A stretch of DNA of 64,000 bases. Source: Plotosus lineatus (lineage: Eukaryota; Chordata; Actinopteri; Siluriformes; Plotosidae). Below are positions 11,190-21,542 of the stretch, piece after piece. Where the stretch lies: positions 10,446,080 through 10,510,079 of the forward strand of contig CM045729.1 of the NCBI GenBank assembly GCA_024760905.1. The letters are read 5' to 3'. The notes below the pieces were generated by a model. The model ran no database searches, was not told where the DNA came from, and worked only from the letters and a program-made list of their open reading frames with translations. Numbering within the stretch: the first letter of the stretch is position 1; each line of letters opens with the position of its first letter. The translations under genes were made by a program, and so were the position numbers.

Positions 11190-12490
11190 ACGGGGTTACT
11201 CTCCTCTCAGTTCCGGGCAAGGTCTTTACACGGATCCTACTGGACAGGATCCGACAGCAGCTTCTAGCGCACCAGCGCCCTGAACAGTCTGGGTTGACAC
11301 CGAAGAGGTCCACTGTTGACCGCATCCTGGCGCTCCACGTCCTATCTGAGCGCTTGCGGGAGTTTGATAGGGGGTTCCTTGCCAAGGCATTCGACTCAGT
11401 GGATCGGGAGGCCCTCTGGGGCATACTTCGTCTACGTGGGATCCCGTCGGCTCTGGTCCGGCTGATATCGTCGCTGTATTCTGGGACAGAGAGTGCTGTG
11501 AGGTGTGTGGGCTCCACCTCTGACTTCTTTTCGGTAGAGACCAGAGTGAGGCAGGGGTGTGTTCTGGCCCCCACTCTCTTCAGTACTGCAATGGACTGGA
11601 TCATGGCGGCGGTATCGGGTGAATCAGCCTGCGGTGTGTCGTTCGGTGAGGTTCGGATTACTGATCTGGACTTTGCCGATGACACAGTGATCTTCGCAGA
11701 AACGGTGGATGTCCTGACGGAGACTCTCTGTTCGTTGGGTGAGGAGGCGGAACCGCTTGGTTTGCGAGTCTCCTGGATCAAAACCAAGATCCAGGCTTTC
11801 GGTGACCTCTTGGATGCTGCTGTTGACTCGATCACTGTGGGTCGTGAAAGAGTAGAGATCGTGGAGTCTTTCACTTACCTTAGCAGCGTGGTCCATCTTT
11901 CCACTGATTTGCAGGGCCGAGATCAATCGTTGACTTGGTCTAGCGGCTAGACTCTAGCCTATGGGGTGATGACTCGCTGGACAGGACCGTGTGGCGGTCG
12001 AGGTATCTGAGCAGGCGGATGAAAGCCTGAGTCTTTTGCTCCCTTGTGTTCCCTGTCTTGCTCTACTCAAGCGAGACATGGACGCTCATGGTTGAGCTTG
12101 GACGACAACTGGACTCCTTTGTTACAACTTCCATTCGCCCCATGTTCGGATACCGCTGGTGGGACTTTGTTACAAACCAAAAGGTGCTCGGGGATGGTAA
12201 GAGTAATCTGCTTGATCCGCGACCGTCAGCTGCACTACGATGGGTACTTGGCGCGTTTCCCGCCTTCGGACCCAGCGCACCGGATCCTGTCCGTTCAGGA
12301 TCCTAGGGGCTGGAGCCGATCGCGGGGACGACCACATGCGACGTGGTTGTCGCAGCTGAGGGTTGCCATGCCGGGAGTATGGGCCCTGTGCAGGCCTGGT
12401 CGATTGCCAGGAGACGGCCGGATGAGTGGAGGCGGCTGGTGGATGCAGCGAAGTGCCGTCCCGGCACATGCCCTCATACCTGACCTGACC
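11190..12490 (+). mobile_element. Second LINE family: degenerate reverse transcriptase
   Basis: The frame to 11950 carries LLSVPGKVFTR, RPEQSGLTPKRSTVDRI, VRQGCVLAPTLF and DLDFADDTVIF, all classic non-LTR RT blocks. The C-terminal region (LLYSSETWTL, GYRWWDFVTN, RFPPSDPAHRIL, WSRSRGRPHATWL) continues in shifted frames to about 12480. The block that should hold the first catalytic Asp reads GFLAKAFDSV: about six residues including that Asp are missing, so the enzyme would be dead. Clade is not assigned with confidence. It is distinct from the dominant RTE. Confidence 0.82.
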
Positions 12491-12747
12491 TTACATATCT
12501 ATAAGAGTGACTATTTGATTTGTGACTGTGACACTTTTATTAGTGATGGAATCACACATGATAAACCCACAAGTGGAGGTACAGTATGTATATGGAAATT
12601 AGAAATTAAACTTTCTAGAGCTCTTTCAGTGTCATGAAATGGTATTTTTCCCCCTTCTGAAATGCTTAAAACCGAGGAGCAGACCCCTGGCTGATTTTCA
12701 GATATTTTGGTCATGGCCAAATCACATGCCTGTGAAAATGATGATGA

Positions 12748-12751
<4 letters not shown>

Positions 12752-12786
<35 letters not shown>
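12752..12786. repeat. (TA)n microsatellite
   Basis: Uninterrupted TA repeat after a short (GAT)n. Confidence 0.9.
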
Positions 12787-12788
<2 letters not shown>

Positions 12789-12890
12789 TATTCAGAACCA
12801 CTTAATCCTAATTAGGGTCACGGTGGGGCAGATGGAAGAGTACACCCTGAACAGCTCACCAGGACATCACAGAGCCATTACAAACATATC
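12787..12890 (-). mobile_element. L2-like SINE/LINE 3' tail fragment
   Basis: Carries AACCACTTAATCCTAATTAGG and the GTACACCCTGAACAGCTC block, the reverse of the L2-like 3' tail seen complete at 50633-50983. Confidence 0.7.
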
Positions 12891-13333
12891 TAAATATACA
12901 ATGAAGACCATCTTTAATTTCCAATTTGTGTAAAAAAACCTCTTCTGTTATTTGCTGATGTCCACCTAAAATTAATCATGTGAAACAACTTTTGGACTAT
13001 TAACAACAACAACAACGGCAAAACAGCGAGGTAAGCCCGCTGGAACCAGAGAATTTACCGAATCAGTGAGGAAAGAGTGAAAAAGAGATAGGATGAGAGA
13101 AAAGGTTTTGATTGGAGAGAATTTTGAGATGACACATTGTGAAAGACGCGCACGTTTCGGGGTTCGTGTGTTAACTGTGACATCACCACTCAAACTCGAT
13201 GAGCAAATTTGCACCAAAACAATTTAATTTAAAGAGTTCTTAACTTTGAGCAAACACACAGCCACAGTAAAGCACAACAATTCCTCGTTTTTTTCCCCAA
13301 CTGAGAGAGAAGAGAGCTTCTGTGTGTGAGAGC

Positions 13334-13340
<7 letters not shown>

Positions 13341-13390
<50 letters not shown>
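13341..13390. repeat. (TG)n microsatellite next to the rsph14 exon 4 donor
   Basis: The repeat begins directly after the exon 4 donor (GTGCAC on the minus strand), so the intron opens with a long CA run. Confidence 0.9.
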
Positions 13391-13391
<1 letters not shown>

Positions 13392-13593
13392 ACCTCGGGG
13401 AATGACTTTGATGTACATCAGGGTTCTTCCAGCGTTGGCTCTGACCTCTTTATCTTCATCAGAGAGTAGCTTTACCAACACAGGGACAACGTTCACCTCG
13501 CACACCTTTCCCTTCCCCTCAGTGGGGACACTGGACGAGGAACAATCGTTAAAAGAGGATGAGAAGCAGACGGTTTTAAAAGGTAGTAAAATA

Positions 13594-13654
13594 AAGAAGT
13601 GGAGCGATCGATGAGAAGTGGAGGAGAAGAAGAGGATAAAAGAAAAGAGAGATT

Positions 13655-13720
<66 letters not shown>

Positions 13721-14152
13721 CGAGAGAGTTTGCATGAGAAAGCGTGCACGTGCATGTATGTGTGAGTGAGTGAGAGGAAGACACGGAGATCCAGCGAAAG
13801 ATGTATATAAAGAAAGAAAGAGAGATATACAGAGAGAGAGAGAGAGAGCGTGTTTGAAAGAGAGCGAGAGAGACAGAAGGAGAGAGCAAGAGAGAGTCTG
13901 TGAGAAATAGGAAATAGAGACAGAGAGAAAGAGAGTGCAGGAGAGGTGAGGGAGAAGGAGCTAGAAAGAGTGAGTGTGTGTGAGAGAAAGACAGGGAGGG
14001 ACAGTGTAAAAGGAGATATGGAGAGACAATGTGAAAGAGGGAAGGAGGCATAGAGAAAGAGTGCATGTGCATATGCATGTGTAAGGGAAAGAGAGAGTGC
14101 AAGAATCAGTGAGAGGGAGGGGGGAGAGAAAGAGGGAGAGGGAGAGGGGGAG

Positions 14153-14184
<32 letters not shown>

Positions 14185-14210
14185 GAGAGAGCACGAGAAA
14201 AAGAGGTGTG
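13594..14210. repeat. 600-bp purine-rich (GA) low-complexity tract
   Basis: The plus strand is almost entirely A and G, including a perfect (AG)n at 13660-13718 and degenerate GAGA runs to 14206. It lies in the intron between rsph14 exons 3 and 4. Long minus-strand Ser/Leu frames here are artefacts of the repeat. Confidence 0.92.
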
Positions 14211-14603
14211 TCAGTGGTGGGTGGAGCTCACCTGACAACCATGATAGCAGAGGAGGCAGCGCGGCGGATGGGTGTAGACAGGTGCTGTCGCTGCCTCTTC
14301 AGGATAGGCACAACATCGCTGGCCAGCGCGGTACGAGCGTCCTGTCTGACACAGGAGCGCAGCGTATACAGGATAAACTCCCTGATGTCCTTGTACTCCG
14401 TCGGGATCTTCATCACAAGCTTCGGTACCCGACCTAGAGACACCATACACTCCATAGCCGTAGCCGTCGGAATCTCCGACATCATCTTTAACACACGGTG
14501 CACGTTCGCACGGCAGGCGATCTCCGGCTAATCCAGAAGCTTCAGCAGAGGCTTGAGGGCATTGCACCGTAGAACCGCGTCCCTGCACACGGATATCTCA
14601 GAT

Positions 14604-14693
14604 TCTTCTTCTTCTTTTTCTTACGGCGGTTCCCTTCAGGGGTCGCCACAGCAAATGATCTGCCTCCATCTCTCCCTATCCTCTGCATGGATA
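14604..14693 (-). mobile_element. Very short RTE 3'-end insertion with target-site duplication (copy 4)
   Basis: Ninety bases match only the extreme 3' end of the RTE LINE (TTACGGCGGTTCCCTTCAGG to CTATCCTCTGCAT). An exact 18-bp duplication, CACACGGATATCTCAGAT, flanks it at 14586-14603 and 14694-14711. The TTC-rich end is the element's 3' microsatellite tail. Confidence 0.93.
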
Positions 14694-14944
14694 CACACGG
14701 ATATCTCAGATAAACAGTGGAAATGGTTACCCGTGACTCATCGCAGTGTCTCCATGTCTCAAGTGCGTTAATGATAAGATGTTTGGAGCGATTCACCTCC
14801 CCACGCTGTGTCTCACCAGCTGATGACGCACTTCAGTTGTTTTAATCCTCACCAAGATGTCCTTGTCCTTCAGCAACACCGTCAGTCTTTCTAAACAACC
14901 TGAAAACCACCCGAGGAAGAAATCAACGCAAGGTCACACCTTGT

Positions 14945-15120
14945 CAAATCAGTAAGGTATTTGGCAGACACCCTTATCCACAGCAACTTACAACTGAGGG
15001 TTAAGGGCCTTGCTCAAGGGCCAAACACTGCCAGCATGGTGCTGCTGGAACGTGAACCCCAACCATTGGAACCTTTGGATCAGTAACCCAGAACCTTAAC
15101 CTCTGTGCCACCAAATTCAC
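14945..15120 (+). repeat. Common fish interspersed repeat
   Basis: Contains CATTTGGCAGA-like start, TTATCCACAGCAACTTACAA and GGGTTAAGGGCCTTGCTCAA, a repeat I recognise from many fish genomes. A related copy is at 19355-19490. Confidence 0.6.
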
Positions 15121-15149
15121 CATGAAGTTTTTACCATAAAACTAAGGTC

Positions 15150-15272
15150 AGGGGTTCAAGCCCCGCTATCACCGGGTTTTCACTGCTGTCCCCCCAGTGC
15201 AGCTAAATGGGTTATCAAAGGCTGGCCATGTCTCTGACTGTCTATGGATTTTCATGGAAAAGAACCATTGGT
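15150..15272 (+). mobile_element. SINE fragment (head and body)
   Basis: Retains a B-box-like GGTTCAAGCCCC and the body blocks CCCCCCAGTGCAGCTAA and GGTTATCAAAGGCTGGCC, then breaks off. Confidence 0.7.
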
Positions 15273-15280
15273 TCGTGACT

Positions 15281-15672
15281 ATTAACCCTAAGATCGCAAG
15301 TTCGAATCCAGGTTAATGCACAGCCGCCTGTGACAGCGAGCCCTTGGGAGCCAACTGGCTGAGATCTGATCGGAGGGAGGGACAGCATACACTCACTTCA
15401 CTGTCACTCACAGCGATCTCCAGCCAATCGTAGGCATCTGTGAACTCATTCATTAGAGGGGTCGAATAGTGCTTTCCCTCCGAGTGTGTTGTACCGCAAC
15501 TGAAATACACAGATCAACAGTTCAAACACAGGCAGGTGGTTAGCATTGTATATCACGGAGGGGGTGTGCGCATGCTTTCACCCCTCCCTGGTCGATGATG
15601 GTCTTGTGATAGGGAAGGCAATACCTGATGGGTGGGAATTGGATAAATTAGGGAGCAAAATGGGATCATCAC
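15281..15672 (+). mobile_element. tRNA-derived SINE, separate family
   Basis: Begins with a B-box-like AGTTCGAATCC. Its body (CACAGCCGCCTGTGACAGCG, CACAGCGATCTCCAGCCAAT, CACCCCTCCCTGGTCGATGA) differs from the main SINE here. It ends near TTGGATAAATTAGGGAGC. Confidence 0.6.
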
Positions 15673-15764
15673 TGACTTTCGCTAAGAGTATGTTCCTTAT
15701 TCTTTCATTTTCTAAGCAGCTTAACAGTAATAAGGGCAACAGAGAAGCTGGCCACCACAGGGCC

Positions 15765-15767
<3 letters not shown>

Positions 15768-15819
<52 letters not shown>
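15768..15819. repeat. (AC)n microsatellite
   Basis: Dinucleotide repeat within an L2-like repeat region. Confidence 0.92.
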
Positions 15820-15820
<1 letters not shown>

Positions 15821-16320
15821 GAGGGGTAATTTGGAACCGCCAATTAGCCAACTGTGCATATTTTTGGAAAACGGAAGGACACTGGACAACCTGGAAGAAA
15901 CCCATGCAAGCATGGGAAGAACATGCAAACGCCACACAAACGCCCCGAGCCCAAGAATCAAACCCAGGACATTCTTGCTGTGAGGTGGACGTGCTGACCA
16001 CTGCCGTGCCGCCAATTTTAGCCTGAAGCCGCTGAATACTATGAGGGTTGCGGACAGATCTCAGCGCACACTTGGCCAAGAGAGGGTACACCCTAAATGG
16101 CTCACCAAACCATCACAGGGCCAAAAGATACACAACCACTGACACGCTCGCACCCCGGGGCAATCTGGAACAGAGAGTTAGTCTAATGTGCATGTCTTTG
16201 GACTTTGGGAGGAAACCAGAGTACCCAGAGGAAACCCACACAAGCACAGGAAGTCCAAACTCCTCAACGTCTCGGGACTTGAACCCCAGGACCTTCTGGC
16301 TTTGAGACAGATGTGCTGAT
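15820..16320 (+). repeat. L2-like LINE 3' UTR repeats, two adjacent copies
   Basis: Shows the blocks CTGTGCATATTTTTGGA, GGAAGAAACCCATGCAAGC, CATGCAAACGCCACACA and CCAGGACATTCTTGCTGTGA, then a second copy from about 16040. No frame is maintained. Confidence 0.65.
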
Positions 16321-16337
16321 CATTATGGCGTCATCTC

Positions 16338-17757
16338 CAGTCGTGTTCAAAATAATCGCAGTGTGATTAAAAAGTGAAAAAAGCTAAAATGCTGATAATC
16401 GCTTTTATTTCCCTCCATGCACACAAATGCAGCGGGACCACGACACTTTCGATTCCAAATCAAAACATGAAGAAAAATACATCAAATTTGTGTTTATTCC
16501 TTTAGGGAAACTGAAGTGAATATAAGACTGTTAAAAAATATCAGTGTCTGTTTCTTCTCTACAAACTCAAACCTTCAGTGTATAAACTGAAAAATGGTTT
16601 AAGATTTTTTTGAATCTCTGAACTAATATTAATTTGTATAAACAGTTTCTGAGCGCTGCTGCACATCTGGGTTGTGGAGTCTCCAACTTCTGTTAACTGT
16701 GTGATGTCGACCCACAAGTTTTCTATTGGATGAAGGTCTGGGGTTCATACAGCATCAATCTTGTGGCTCTGGATCTGAGATGTTTCCGTTTACTGGTGTG
16801 TTTGGGGTCATTGTCTGGTAGGAACCCATTTCAAGAGCATTTCCTGTTCACCATGAGGCAGTACGACCTCTTCAGGTGTTCTGATGGATTCAAACTGATC
16901 CATGATCCCTGGGATGTGATAAATAGGCCCAACACCGTAGCATGAGAAACATCCCCATATCATGGTGCTGGTGCCACCAGGCTTCACTGTCCTCATAGTG
17001 TACTGTGGCTTGAACTCAGTGCTTGGTGTCATCTAGGGGCCACTAAGCCCAAAAAGAATAATCTTCTTTCATCAGTCCACAGAATGACACTCCGGTTCTC
17101 TTTATTCCAGTCAATGTGCTCTTTGGTGAATTGGAACCTCTTCACGTCTTTTTTTTCAGCAGTGGGACGTTGCGGGGCTTCCTGCCGATAGCTGGACTTC
17201 ACATTGGCGTCTTCTAACGGTAACAGGACTCACAGGTCATTTTAGACCTTCTCTGATCTCCCTGGAGCTGATTGGTCGCTGAGTCGTTGCCATTTTAGTT
17301 CTTTTATCCATTCAAATGTTTTTTTCTTCCACATCTTTCAGGGTTTGGTGCCATTTTAAATTATTCGGATCACTTTTTATGAGCAGCCGAACATTCTCTG
17401 CTCTTTAAGTTTTCCTCTCCGATCAACTTTTTAATCAAGGTACGCTGTTCTTCTGAACAATGTCTTCTGAACAATGTCTGGAACGACCCATTTTGCTCAG
17501 ACGTTCTGAGAGAAATATTTATAACCAGCAGGTACATTTCCCGCCTTCCGTCCTTAAATAATGACAATGATTGGCTCCTGTTTTTTAAAGAGTGAATGAC
17601 ATCACCGATTGAACTCCAAACTGATATTATTTTGAACACGCCCCTTTCAATTAATGATTAAATTACACATAATCAGCAGCATGCGGGTCAGGACTGTTGG
17701 TTCTGTTAGATTCTATTACTCTACTACACCTGACTGATATTATTTTGAACACGACTG
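16338..17757 (-). mobile_element. Degenerate Tc1/mariner transposon
   Basis: Terminal inverted repeats CAGTCGTGTTCAAAATAAT (16338-16356) and its complement ending at 17757 bound a 1420-bp element. TA follows the right end; the left flank has TC, probably a mutated TA. Broken minus-strand frames show transposase motifs of the DDE Tc1 family: a WTDE-like block near 17070-17090, MIWGCFSCYGVGPIY near 16940 and DNDPKHTS near 16810-16830, with stops between them. A second copy of the terminal motif lies at about 17618-17641. The element sits in rsph14 intron 1. Confidence 0.88.
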
Positions 17758-18129
17758 TAGTTCATGACGAAGAAACTCTTCTGAATGATGTCACAGATTT
17801 ATGTTTGTCTGTTATAACGCACTGACACTAGAGACGATTACCATTATTTGGAAGCCAAAACAGACGTTCAGACCAAAGAGTGGCGATAATACAGTCTGGA
17901 GTAAACAAACAAACAACAAACCCTTTCCAGAAATGTTAAAGAAAGCATGTAAACCATCACTCAATTCATGATTTATTTATTATTTATATGTAGTTACTAT
18001 AGAAATGATCAGGATTGTAGTTGTATAGCTGTCAGAGCTGCTGTTCTTGGAAATTAATCTACTCCCTCTGAGTTCTCAGAGTTCAGCACTGTGATGTAAT
18101 ACTGTTAAAGAGTGACATAATGTCAGAAC
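17758..18129. other. rsph14 intron 1, nothing recognised
   Basis: About 370 bp of AT-rich intronic sequence between the Tc1 element and rsph14 exon 1. No feature is supported. Confidence 0.5.
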
Positions 18130-18529
18130 CGTGAAGCAGGGCCTCATACGCCCGTTCAAGGGTCGTGCAGCATTTCACAGAGGGAACACAGCGCCCCCTG
18201 GCGTACATCCTGCTCTTTCGCCTCGAGCTCCGACATCAGCTTCGGCATCGCGCGCTTCCCGAATGCCACCGAGGCGCAAAAAAGCGGTCTGAATTCTGTG
18301 TCGAGGCCATCAGCGACGACTCGAAACTTGATGGTGTGAGAGGGCTGTCTGACAGTTTATTCTCATAAGAGCAGTGTTTATAATTTTTGAAATTAGGATA
18401 AATGTAAAAGATAAAATTCAGGATTTCTCAAAACACTCCGCATCAGGGATTACACAAGGATAAAATCACAAATACAATAATATAAAATTTAAAAACAAAA
18501 TATTTTCTATATTGCTTCGAAATAAAAAG

Positions 18530-18533
<4 letters not shown>

Positions 18534-18579
<46 letters not shown>

Positions 18580-18591
18580 AAGAGAGAGTGT

Positions 18592-18640
<49 letters not shown>

Positions 18641-18644
18641 AGAG

Positions 18645-18718
<74 letters not shown>

Positions 18719-18720
18719 CG
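18534..18720. repeat. Compound (AG)n(TG)n microsatellite
   Basis: (AG)n from about 18536, then two (TG)n runs to 18703 and a short (AG)n. Confidence 0.92.
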
Positions 18721-18791
18721 AGTAAAGTAAAAACTGATAGGAAAAACAGACCTAAAGGATGAAAATAGAAAGAAATGCCATTAATTTTGTT

Positions 18792-19310
18792 AGCCACTTA
18801 ATCCTAATTAGGATGACAGGGAGACTGGCACTCATCTTGGCCAATGGCCCTGGACAGCTCACCAGGCCAACACCAGGCCCGGGACTCAAACCCAGCACCT
18901 TCCTACTGTGAGGTGGGTGTGTTACCCACTGCAGTGGTTTTCAGTGATTTTCACACTGGATTCTTGAAATATTTAATATACGGTATGTGAGTCACTCCAC
19001 TGAATGTAGGCGCTTGTCGCAAGTGTCGTATGGTGCTTGTGAGACAAAGCGCGGCTTATTCGGATCTCTGGGTTCTCCAGTTTCCTCCCACAGTCCAAAA
19101 ACATGCAGAGTAGACTAATTGAATTGGCTGTTCGAAGTCACCTGTAGGAGCAGTGAGTGTGAGTATGGAATGGTTGCATGAGTGTTGGCCCTGCAATGGC
19201 CTATTGAACTGTCCAATGTGCACCCTACCCTTACTCCGAGTCGGTTAAGATAAGCACCAGCCTTCCCGCGACCCGTTAGGATGAAGCGGTTCAGAAAATG
19301 AATGGATGAA
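18792..19310 (+). repeat. L2-like repeat fragments
   Basis: Includes CACTTAATCCTAATTAGGA in reverse orientation, then a forward stretch with TTTCCTCCCACAGTCCAAAA and the tail GACCCGTTAGGATGAAGCGG ending in a degenerate AATGAATGGATG repeat. Confidence 0.6.
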
Positions 19311-19354
19311 AGACCCCATGGTTGGAGGTTCAGGCTCCTACAGTTATTTTCAGC

Positions 19355-19490
19355 ATTTGGCAGATTCTCTTCTCCACAGCAACTTACAATTATCATTTTT
19401 AAACAAATTTAGTAACTGAGGGTTAAGGGCCTTGCTCAAGGGCCCAACAATGCTGACACAGGGGAATTGAACCGCTGACCTTCAGATTAG
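19355..19490 (+). repeat. Common fish interspersed repeat, second copy
   Basis: Same family as 14945-15120 (GCATTTGGCAGATTCTCTTC, GGGTTAAGGGCCTTGCTCAA). Confidence 0.6.
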
Positions 19491-19529
19491 TAAACCATCG
19501 CATTATTAAAAACCAAGCCACTACTGCTC

Positions 19530-19776
19530 CATATCACTGGGTTGTCACTGTCCCCCCAGTGCTCTAACTGGGTTATCAAAGGCGGGCCATGTCGCTCTCC
19601 CTGCCTGTCGTGTGAGGTTCATGTAAAAGAACCATTGCTGACTTTCGACAAGAGGAGCTGCATCGCAACCAAGTATGTTTCTGCCCTACGATGGCCTGGT
19701 GCGAGCTTTTCAGGGTGCCCGCCCCTCTCTGTGACCTTAACTAGGATTAAGTGGTTCAAAAACTGAATGAATGAAT
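19530..19776 (+). mobile_element. SINE with L2-like tail, head truncated
   Basis: Has the shared body (CCCCCCAGTGC, TAACTGGGTTATCAAAGG, AAAGAACCATTGCTGACTTT) but continues into GATGGCCTGGTGCGAGC and TAGGATTAAGTGG and ends in (GAAT)n rather than the RTE-type tail. Confidence 0.72.
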
Positions 19777-19904
19777 GTAGTATAATAAAATCACGGAATT
19801 CATTAGTATTGATGTCTAGAAAGTTCTAAATTAAATATAACAGTATATATTATCATAAACAAGTTACATTTTAAAAAATATTTTCAGAAGAATAAGATTT
19901 TAAA

Positions 19905-20428
19905 ACTGATGGTGGTATCTCTCCACCTCACGCACCAAATCAGGCTCCTTTCCAGCCAGAGAGGTGACATTCCATGTCCCGAAGGTCAGAGTAAGTCGCC
20001 GAGGATCAGTCCAACAGAACCCATGCCTTTGGCTGCCACCCAACTCACACTGCACCCGACCCCTAAAACTCCTCCCACGGGTGGTGGGTCCATGGGAGGG
20101 CGGACCCATGTCTCCTTTTCGGGCTGGGCCCGGCCAGGTTCCATGGGCATAAGCCCGACCACCAGGCACTCGCCTTCGAGCCCCTCCCCTGGACCTGGCT
20201 CCAGGAGGGAACCCCGGTGACCCGCGTCCGGGCAAGGGAGACTGATTCCTATGTTGTCTCGTGTCTTAGGGGTTTGTTTTGAATCGCACTTTGTCTGGAC
20301 CTTCACCCCGGACCTGTTTGCCTTGGGTGACCCTATCAGGGGCATTTGCCCCCGACAACATAGCTCCAAGGATCATTAGGTCACGCAAACTCCTCCACCA
20401 CGATAAGGTGGCGATTCAAGGAGGGTCA
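19905..20428 (-). mobile_element. LINE 5' UTR and endonuclease start, inverted part
   Basis: On the minus strand this reads the 5' UTR of a LINE family common in fish (starting near CCACCTTATCGTGGTGGAGG) into the endonuclease opening [20 protein letters not shown], where it stops at 19905. It abuts a plus-strand piece of the same element at 20428. Confidence 0.72.
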
Positions 20429-20806
20429 CCTCTCTGGCGGGAAAGGAGCCTGATTTGGTGCGTGAGGTGGAGAGATACCGACTAGATATAGTCGGGCTCA
20501 CCTCAACACATAGCTTGGGCTCTGGAACCATCCATCTCGAAAGAGGCTGGACCTTCTTCTATTCTGGAGTTGCTCATGGGGAGAGGCGGCGAGCCGGTGT
20601 GGGTATTCTTGTTGCCCCCCATCTCGGTGCCCAAATGTTGGGGTTCTCCCCGGTTGACGAAAGGGTAGCTTCCCTCTGTCTTCGGGTGGGGAGAAGGGTC
20701 CTGACTGTTATTTGTGCTTATGCACCAAATGACAGTTCAGAGTACCCACCCTTTTTGGAGTCTTTGGGGGGGGTGTTGGAGAACACTCCCTCGGGAGACT
20801 CGCTCT
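20429..20806 (+). mobile_element. LINE endonuclease fragment, sense part
   Basis: The frame starts at [16 protein letters not shown] and continues [30 protein letters not shown] and [14 protein letters not shown], the N-terminal half of a LINE endonuclease, then runs into a microsatellite. It overlaps the inverted piece by about 50 bp of element sequence. Confidence 0.78.
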
Positions 20807-21078
<272 letters not shown>

Positions 21079-21122
21079 AATCATTTTCTCCCTCCTTACT
21101 GAATATATACACACACACACAG

Positions 21123-21446
21123 AAGGGCAGTCATGGTCTAGTGGATTGGGTGATGGATCGCTAATCCTAAGGTTGGGGGTTCGAGTCCCCACAGGGTTGT
21201 CACTGTTCCCCCAGTGCAGCAAATTGGGTTATCAAAGGCTGGACATGTCTCTCATTGTCTATGGTGAGAGGCATGTAAAAGAACCATTGCTGTCTTTCGT
21301 AAAGAGCCGGCTGCAAAGCCGTCAGCGTGTTTCTGTCCCTTGTGACAGGAAGGGCATCCGACGTAAAAACCTATGCCAAATCAAATGTGCGAATCTGATA
21401 ATTCGCTGTGGCAACTCCTGAGAAAGGGAAAAAGCCGAAAGAAAGA
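21123..21446 (+). mobile_element. Complete SINE: tRNA-like head, body, RTE-derived tail
   Basis: The head has an A-box-like TGGTCTAGTGG (from 21134) and a B-box GGTTCGAGTCC (from 21178), the internal Pol III promoter of tRNA-derived SINEs. The body contains CCCCCAGTGCAGC, GGTTATCAAAGGCTGG, AAAGAACCATTGCTG and GCAAAGCCGTCAGCGTG. The last part has two pieces of the RTE LINE: AGGAAGGGCATCCGACGTAA...TGCCAAAT...TGCGAATC, as in the RTE 5' UTR, and ATTCGCTGTGGC...CTGAG...AAAGCCGAAAG, as in the RTE 3' end. This is the reference copy for the other SINEs in the window. Confidence 0.9.
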
Positions 21447-21447
21447 A

Positions 21448-21449
<2 letters not shown>

Positions 21450-21532
<83 letters not shown>
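21450..21532. repeat. (TA)n microsatellite
   Basis: TA repeat between the SINE tail and the 5' end of the full-length RTE. Confidence 0.95.
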
Positions 21533-21538
<6 letters not shown>

Positions 21539-21542
21539 GAGA

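Larger units (their letters stand above)
13394..18310 (-). pseudogene. rsph14: rsph14-like (radial spoke head 14) pseudogene, four exons
   Basis: RSPH14 is an armadillo-repeat protein of ciliary radial spokes. Four minus-strand exons match the family. Exon 1 (18310-18130) starts ATGGCC and holds AFGKRAMPKLMSELEAKEQD and ALCSLCEMLHDP. Exon 2 (14899-14797) holds [16 protein letters not shown]. Exon 3 (14582-14232) holds LKPLLKLL, VPKLVMKIP and REFILYTLRSCVRQDA. Exon 4 (13530-13394) holds CEVNVVPVLVKLLSDEDKEV. Splice sites of exons 2-4 still obey GT-AG, so this is not a processed copy. Damage: two frameshifts in exon 1 (one before AFGKR, one extra T at HDP), an in-frame TAG near the start of exon 3, and an RTE insertion three bases upstream of the exon 3 acceptor. 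I do not see the last exon. The exon matches are strong; calling it a pseudogene assumes the assembly is correct. Confidence 0.82.

Noticed and set aside
13576..14238. 220-codon minus-strand frame of Ser/Leu repeats
   Set aside because: It is a translation of the purine-rich microsatellite, without domain or codon evidence.
21123..21200. A tRNA gene
   Set aside because: A- and B-boxes are present but the cloverleaf is degenerate and continues into a SINE body, as do the similar heads at 15281, 28990, 50983 and 63838.
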